From: a virus
Reading direction: 5' to 3' (one strand)
Virus record (IMG/VR): IMGVR_UViG_3300038428_000030
Coordinates: 1 to 43,341 of that record
DNA length: 43,341 nucleotides
This document shows, one piece after another, positions 38,718 through 43,341 of the stretch. The position numbers and the translations under genes were made by a program. Position 1 is the stretch's first letter. Each line of letters starts with the position of its first letter. A model generated the notes under the pieces. That model saw only the letters and a program-made list of their open reading frames with translations, made no database searches and was not told where the DNA came from.

Positions 38718-39761
38718 ATGTCATCAACAGCAGTATTGGGTTACGCAACCCTAATGGATGTCGTCAATGAATATACGTCCCTTGACGCACAGGGGCAGTA
38801 TATTTGGGCGGCACAGGTTTTAGACAGGAAATGCCCTCTTGTGAGAGTGCTTCCAATGGTTGCTTCTAACCAGATTATGAGCAACATCGGATCGCGGGAC
38901 ACCTATATAGGCTCTCCCGGAGCAAGACGGTTCAATGAAGGCATCGTTCCGACAACCACACACAGTGCGCCGCTCTCCGAACCAATCGCCATGTTTGAGG
39001 ATTATTCGGAAGTGGATTATGCGCTGTGGAGAATTCAGAATGATCCGAACGCTTGGAGGCAGAGCCAGGATCGCCGGAAGGTGGAGGGAATGACGCAGAA
39101 GGTCGAATATGACTTCTATTACGGAAGCATTGCCACTTATCCCGGTGAGTTTAACGGGCTTCTGACAAGATTCAACAGCCTCACGACTTATCCGAACGGT
39201 GATTCGACATGGTATTACAACGTGCTTTCAGGAGGCGGCGGAACCTCCGCAAATACCACATCAATCTGGATTATTGAATTCGGCGACAAGAAGGTTTACG
39301 GGATTTATCCCAAGAACCTTCCGGGCGGCCTTGAAATTGAAGACCTCGGAAAAGTCACAAAGGAGGCGGGAGCATCCGGCGGGACAAGCGGTTCTCTCTT
39401 TGAGGTTCTCCGTACACACTTCACTTGGTTTGTTGGTATTGAAATAGACGATGAAAGATGCGTCCAAAGATATTCCAGCATCGGAACCATGGTAGGCGGT
39501 GCGGCCAATTTCGACGAGGAAGTTCTTATCCAGTTGAAGAATCAGCTCCCTGGATTGGGTGAAGATCCCGGCACGGTGATTTTCTGCAACAGAACCGTGA
39601 AGACGCAGATGGATATTCGTGCGGTGTCTCAGAAGACAAATACCTACTTCACGCAAGACCCGGCAACGGGTGATGTGTGGGGCAGGCCAGTAACACGCTT
39701 CCAGGGCATCCCGGTCATGGTTGCAGAAAAGATTACCAACACCGAAACCGGGTTGAGTTAG
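38718..39761 (+). CDS. Major capsid protein, epsilon15 gp7 / BPP-1-like
   Basis: A 347-residue protein of the size of epsilon15 gp7 (about 335). It starts STAVLGYATLMDVVNEYTSLDAQG and has IGSRDTYIGSPGARRFNEGI (55-74) and a long spine-helix-like segment DPNAWRQSQDRRKVEGMTQKVEYDFYYG. It ends in VWGRPVTRFQGIPVMVAEKI, a usual capsid ending in this group. The HK97 fold is expected. It is preceded by a scaffold and followed by a Bbp16-like cement protein, which supports the call. Confidence 0.8.
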   Translation: MSSTAVLGYATLMDVVNEYTSLDAQGQYIWAAQVLDRKCPLVRVLPMVASNQIMSNIGSRDTYIGSPGARRFNEGIVPTTTHSAPLSEPIAMFEDYSEVDYALWRIQNDPNAWRQSQDRRKVEGMTQKVEYDFYYGSIATYPGEFNGLLTRFNSLTTYPNGDSTWYYNVLSGGGGTSANTTSIWIIEFGDKKVYGIYPKNLPGGLEIEDLGKVTKEAGASGGTSGSLFEVLRTHFTWFVGIEIDDERCVQRYSSIGTMVGGAANFDEEVLIQLKNQLPGLGEDPGTVIFCNRTVKTQMDIRAVSQKTNTYFTQDPATGDVWGRPVTRFQGIPVMVAEKITNTETGLS

Positions 39762-39774
39762 GAGGAGGTGCAAT

Positions 39775-40176
39775 ATGCCAGTTTATGATTATAAATATCT
39801 TTTAACCGACAACGGGATAGTGACAACGGATATTGTTTCCACGAACACCGTGAACTTCGGAGTAGCAAAGCCGAATGTAAATAAGGGCGGTAAGTTCGGG
39901 CTGCACATCATTATCACTACAGCGTTCACAGATGCGGCAAGTGGTATGGATTTTAGTATTGTCCATAGCGCCTCTGATAACCTCAGCACATCAAGCACGA
40001 AGCACACAACGGCGCGGATTCAGGTAAGTGATTGTACCGCAGGGGCGCACATCTTTATTCCAATGGCATCCCACACCATGCTTCAGTATGTTGGTGCTGT
40101 TGCCGCGCATGTGTCCGAGGCACTTACCGCCGGGTATGTAACAATGTATCTTGGCGATGCGGAACCACCCTCATAG
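39775..40176 (+). CDS. Bbp16-like capsid cement protein
   Basis: A 133-residue beta-rich protein with GGAGGAGG before the ATG. It starts VYDYKYLLTDNGIVTTDIVSTNTVNFG and has GLHIIITTAFTDAASGMDF and a C-terminal LTAGYVTMYLGDAEP, matching the pattern of cement proteins following the capsid gene in BPP-1/epsilon15-type phages. It should sit on the capsid surface as a stapling dimer. Confidence 0.75.
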   Translation: MPVYDYKYLLTDNGIVTTDIVSTNTVNFGVAKPNVNKGGKFGLHIIITTAFTDAASGMDFSIVHSASDNLSTSSTKHTTARIQVSDCTAGAHIFIPMASHTMLQYVGAVAAHVSEALTAGYVTMYLGDAEPPS

Positions 40177-40191
40177 AAAGGAGCATTTTAA

Positions 40192-40560
40192 ATGCTTTGT
40201 AAAGCAGTGAAGTGTTTAAAAGACTGCATTGATGGTCAGGCAGTAAGGTATGACCGGGAAAGGATATACAATATTGACCCGACTAATCCATGCGCGATTT
40301 ATTTCGAACTTCCAAAGGAGGGCAGAATCATTGCCCTCCAAACGGAAAAGGAACGGCGGCTGAAAACGCTGGAAAACCAGAGGGCGCTTGGTTACAAGGA
40401 TGAGCGTTTATCAAAGGCAAATCCAAATGAATTCGACGCTGAACTTAAAAGCCTCGGCGTAAAGATAGATGACAACGAATTCATGTGTACCTTTGATGGA
40501 TGCGAGTTTATCGCAAAAAACGCCTTTGGTTTACAGTCACACATGAGGTCGCATAATTAG
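40192..40560 (+). CDS. Head-module protein ending in a C2H2 zinc finger
   Basis: A 122-residue protein. Residues 1-50 have three cysteine-containing turns (LCKAVKCLKDC) and a small beta region; residues 50-90 are helical and charged (EKERRLKTLENQRA). The C-terminal 25 residues form a complete classical C2H2 finger: C99-x4-C104-x12-H117-x3-H121, with the hydrophobic residues at the usual places (Phe97, Phe106, Leu114). It stands between cement and tail-tube genes. A structural head-completion protein or a DNA/RNA-binding regulator are both possible. Confidence 0.65.
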   Translation: MLCKAVKCLKDCIDGQAVRYDRERIYNIDPTNPCAIYFELPKEGRIIALQTEKERRLKTLENQRALGYKDERLSKANPNEFDAELKSLGVKIDDNEFMCTFDGCEFIAKNAFGLQSHMRSHN

Positions 40561-40566
40561 GACAGG

Positions 40567-40599
40567 GGGGGCTTAAAACGCCCCCTTATCCTTAAGGGG
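40567..40599 (+). promoter_or_regulatory. Two mutually exclusive hairpins at the tail-tube ribosome site
   Basis: Stem 1: GGGGGC (40567-40572) with GCCCCC (40580-40585). Stem 2: CCCCTTA (40582-40588) with TAAGGGG (40593-40599), loop TCCT. The C-run is shared, so only one can form. Stem 2 hides the AAGGGG ribosome site of the gene at 40605; stem 1 releases it. This looks like a translational switch. Confidence 0.55.
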
Positions 40600-40604
40600 A
40601 TTTT

Positions 40605-41318
40605 ATGGGAACTCCCAGCGCTTCGCAGGTGGGCATTATAAATCTTGCCCTGTTACGCATTGGTGCCAGCATAATCTCGGCCATTGATGAAGGGTCGGCC
40701 AATTCGATAAAAGCCCTTGCCGTTTGGGATTATATTTTTCAAGAAGTATTACAGGCGCGGGATTGGCGGTTTGCAAAGACACGATATAAAATGTCGCAAT
40801 CTACGGAAGCGCCGCTCTATGCTTATCAATTTGCATATCCCCTGCCTTCTGATTTCTTACGTCTTGTTAAACCGAAAGAGTCAACTTCAAAAGGCGTTAA
40901 TCCCGTGGCCTATCCTTTGGGCTACTGGTACAACATTATTGACACGTCGGGTTATTCACGTTTCTTTAATTATGATCCGCCTGTTTATCCCGCCGGATTG
41001 CCGTATGTCATAGAGGCATTGCCTGATACCAGCGTGCTTTGTCTCTTTACCGATTACGACAATACAGAGCAAGACCTTTACATCAACTATATCCGCCTGA
41101 TTTCTGATTACACATTATGCACACCCGCTTTTATCAACTGCCTTGCGAACAGGCTTGCGGCGGAACTTGCAATCTCCATCACAGAAGACAAAGAAAAGGC
41201 CGTCAATAAGATGCAGGATTATAAGAACTCCCTTAACTCCGCCGAAGCTGTTAATGAATCACTTGACTATTTAGATGATGAGGCCGGGGGGCAAGAGTGG
41301 GAGAACGCGGGTAGATAA
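40605..41318 (+). CDS. Tail tubular protein A-like (head-to-tail adaptor)
   Basis: A 237-residue protein beginning with SQVGIINLALLRIGASIISAIDE (7-29), the signature of T7 gp11-type tubular proteins. It continues with ALAVWDYIFQEVLQARDWRFAKTRYKM (41-67) and FAYPLPSDFLRLVKP. The C-terminal helix NRLAAELAISITEDKEKAVNKM is also typical. It forms the ring that connects portal and nozzle. It ends in a TAATG overlap with the tubular B-like gene. Confidence 0.85.
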   Translation: MGTPSASQVGIINLALLRIGASIISAIDEGSANSIKALAVWDYIFQEVLQARDWRFAKTRYKMSQSTEAPLYAYQFAYPLPSDFLRLVKPKESTSKGVNPVAYPLGYWYNIIDTSGYSRFFNYDPPVYPAGLPYVIEALPDTSVLCLFTDYDNTEQDLYINYIRLISDYTLCTPAFINCLANRLAAELAISITEDKEKAVNKMQDYKNSLNSAEAVNESLDYLDDEAGGQEWENAGR

Positions 41319-43341
41319 TGTTTAAGTCTTCTATTCCAATCAATAGCTTTAATGCCGGGGAGCTTTCGGGGTTAATAGAAGCCCGCACGGACATTTCTAA
41401 ATACGCAAGCGGCTGTCAAACGCTTGAGAACGCCTTACCTCTTGTAGAGGGTGGGGCAAAGAAAATGCCCGGTACTTATTATGGTGGTTCTACTAAGTAT
41501 GGCAGTGCAAGCAAGGCACGGCTTGTCTCTTTCAGTTTTTCCACAATTCAGAATTATATTTTAGAGTTTGGCAATCAGTATATAAGGGTATGGGCTACAG
41601 GCGCAAATGCCGGACTTGTTACAGGTGATGTTACCGCCCTGAGCAACTACGTTCCCGGCACGGCTTACACGGCGGGACAGTACGTTAAGGTAGGGGCTTA
41701 TGCCTCTTTTTCTTTTACGGGGTCAAAGGTTCTTAACATCATAGCCCCCTTTGCACAATTTTATACAGGCAATGTTACCATTACCATAGGCGTTAATACA
41801 GGAGACACACTCTCCGTTGCTAAAAATGGCATAACACCGAATCAGGGTCTTAGTATTCTACTTGCAAACGCAACTCCTTCTAAAAATAGTGCCACGAATA
41901 TTCAAGCCGCAATCGTTGCGCTGGTCGGTTTAAACGGCGCTACCGATGAATATATTGACTTGACGGGCTGGACGGTTGACGCGAATTCAGCATACAATAC
42001 AACTCCGGCTATCGTCGCCCCTGCAACCACATCTTCGTCAATGACCACGGTTGCTCAAGCATACGTGGCGAACCATAATAATCAATATGAATTCCCTCCG
42101 CTCTTTACCGTTGATTGGTCTATTTATTCACCCGCTACTGTTGTTGAGATTACCACACCATACCTCGCGGCAGACCTGTTTGATTTAGACGTCAATTCGC
42201 AAAGTGCGGATGTATTATATATTTTTCACCATTCCTATCCTCCGGCAGAACTTATGCGGTATTGCTCTTTTGGCTGGGTTTTTCAAAACCTTTCATGCAG
42301 GGGAACTCAAGGCCCGGTTAGCGCCGGATATGCAGACATAGGCAATCCAATAGCTTCAATTTCTCAACAAAACCCCGCAGTCGTTTACGTAACTAAAGAT
42401 GGATTAGCAACTGGTCAGAGAATCTACATGAGTGGAATTTCCGGCATGGTTGAACTTAACGGGGGGGAGTTTCTTGTTTATAACTATACTACGGGTGGGC
42501 CAGGTTCATGGAAACGGTTTAACCTTCAAGACCCGGATACCGGGGCGGTAATAGATACAACACAGTTTAATGCCTATGTCGCTGGCGGATTTGTTGTTGC
42601 GGTAAATAATATGTTCGCCGCTACGGGAGATTATCCTGATTGCGGAACCCTATTTCAACAGCGTCTTGTCCTTGCCGGGTCTGACAATAAACCACAAGAT
42701 ATAGATGGTAGCGTGCAAAGCGATTACCCCGATTTCATTTGTGACCTTAACGAAGAAGATCATGCCTTTCAGTTTACGATGGTTTCAGGTCAGGTTGACC
42801 GCATACGCTGGCTTGTAGGGAAGCAGATGTTAATGATCGGCACGGCTGATGGCGTTTGGGGGATGGGCGGAACAAATGGCGCTTCTCTTTCACAGGCCAA
42901 TGTGGATAACGAAAAACAGATTTCAACAGGCGTTGGCAAGATAGCCCCGCAAATGGTCAATGATTCAATTATATGGGTTACGCGGTCAGCAAGGGTTGTG
43001 CGGCTGCTTCAATATCAATGGCAGACTAATCAGTGGATAGCCCCGGATTTAACTCGTGTTGCAAGGCATATTACAATAGGCCCGACCAAAGAGACTTCCG
43101 GCATTATACAAACGGCTTTTCAGGCAGAACCTTACCCTATCTTTTGGGCGGTAAGGGCGGACGGCCAATTACTCGGCATGACCTTTGAAAGTCAGGAACA
43201 GGTCTATGCTTGGTTTAGAATCGTCACGGACGGCGTTATTAAATCTGTGGCTTCTGTCAGTCAGGACAATGACGAAGATCAGGTATGGATTATTGTCAAT
43301 AGAACTATTAACGGGGCGACGGTTCGATATGTTGAATACTT
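41318..43341 (+). CDS. Tail tubular protein B-like protein, N-terminal part (continues at base 1)
   Basis: The ATG at 41318 overlaps the previous stop by one base. The first residues (MFKSSIPINSFNAGELSGLI, then ARTDISKYASGCQTLENALP, then VEGGAKKMPGTYY) are diagnostic of podovirus tail nozzle/stabilisation proteins of T7 gp12 type. The frame is open to the right end and joins the segment 1-1501 in frame through the 228-base overlap, for a total of about 1,098 residues, longer than T7 gp12 (about 790). The extra length is beta-rich sequence in the C-terminal part, which may carry additional fibre-docking domains. Confidence 0.85.
   Translation, partial: MFKSSIPINSFNAGELSGLIEARTDISKYASGCQTLENALPLVEGGAKKMPGTYYGGSTKYGSASKARLVSFSFSTIQNYILEFGNQYIRVWATGANAGLVTGDVTALSNYVPGTAYTAGQYVKVGAYASFSFTGSKVLNIIAPFAQFYTGNVTITIGVNTGDTLSVAKNGITPNQGLSILLANATPSKNSATNIQAAIVALVGLNGATDEYIDLTGWTVDANSAYNTTPAIVAPATTSSSMTTVAQAYVANHNNQYEFPPLFTVDWSIYSPATVVEITTPYLAADLFDLDVNSQSADVLYIFHHSYPPAELMRYCSFGWVFQNLSCRGTQGPVSAGYADIGNPIASISQQNPAVVYVTKDGLATGQRIYMSGISGMVELNGGEFLVYNYTTGGPGSWKRFNLQDPDTGAVIDTTQFNAYVAGGFVVAVNNMFAATGDYPDCGTLFQQRLVLAGSDNKPQDIDGSVQSDYPDFICDLNEEDHAFQFTMVSGQVDRIRWLVGKQMLMIGTADGVWGMGGTNGASLSQANVDNEKQISTGVGKIAPQMVNDSIIWVTRSARVVRLLQYQWQTNQWIAPDLTRVARHITIGPTKETSGIIQTAFQAEPYPIFWAVRADGQLLGMTFESQEQVYAWFRIVTDGVIKSVASVSQDNDEDQVWIIVNRTINGATVRYVEY
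43114..43341. repeat. Right copy of the 228-bp terminal overlap
   Basis: It matches bases 1-228 with one substitution: A at 43241 against G at 128, changing a Glu codon to Lys. It marks circular closure of the assembly; the unique genome length is 43,113 bases. Confidence 0.95.

Overview
The window is the essentially complete genome of a tailed phage of podovirus type, about 43.1 kb. Its last 228 bases repeat the first 228 with a single G/A difference, and the open reading frame that runs off the right end continues in frame at the left end. The contig is therefore circular, or circularly permuted, and was cut inside a tail gene. A Gram-negative (diderm) host is suggested by a small lipoprotein with a lipobox in the lysis region and by signal peptides typical of the Sec pathway. 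No integrase, tRNA, DNA polymerase or phage RNA polymerase was found, so transcription and chain elongation probably rely on the host.

Layout. (1) 31.8-43.3 kb, continuing through 1-8.8 kb, is a rightward structural block: small and GpA-type large terminase, portal, Bbp19-like protein, scaffold, epsilon15/BPP-1-like capsid, Bbp16-like cement protein, a protein ending in a C2H2 zinc finger, tail tubular A- and B-like proteins, four proteins resembling the T7 gp13-gp16 ejection set, and an ATP-grasp protein. (2) 8.8-14.8 kb holds receptor-binding and accessory proteins. Five of the six begin with a clear signal peptide and the sixth with a signal anchor. (3) 14.8-16.5 kb is the lysis region: spanin-like lipoprotein, holin candidates and a SleB-type hydrolase. 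(4) 16.5-24.4 kb is a leftward operon of small zinc-binding-like proteins, RNA ligase, ASCH-like protein, Sak4-like ATPase, PD-(D/E)XK nuclease, PAPS-reductase-like protein and a coiled-coil protein. (5) 24.45-24.55 kb is a control region with two back-to-back consensus sigma70 promoters; the rightward one gives an apparently leaderless mRNA for a small helix-turn-helix protein. (6) 24.5-31.7 kb is a rightward early/middle block: RusA, metallophosphoesterase, frameshifted methyltransferase-like gene, deoxyribosyltransferase-like protein, HNH nuclease, primase-polymerase/helicase, SSB and a sigma-region-4-like regulator.

The most unusual signals are: the run of exported-looking fibre proteins, including a T7-fibre-type tail-attachment domain directly behind a signal peptide; two clusters of a 7-bp iteron at helical spacing inside the primase-helicase gene, a likely replication origin; a short promoter-to-terminator unit at 28.2-28.36 kb that may be a small RNA or attenuator; ribosome-binding-site hairpins before the capsid and tail-tube genes; and an ATP-grasp gene in the tail operon. 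All functional calls come from reading the sequence, without database searches.
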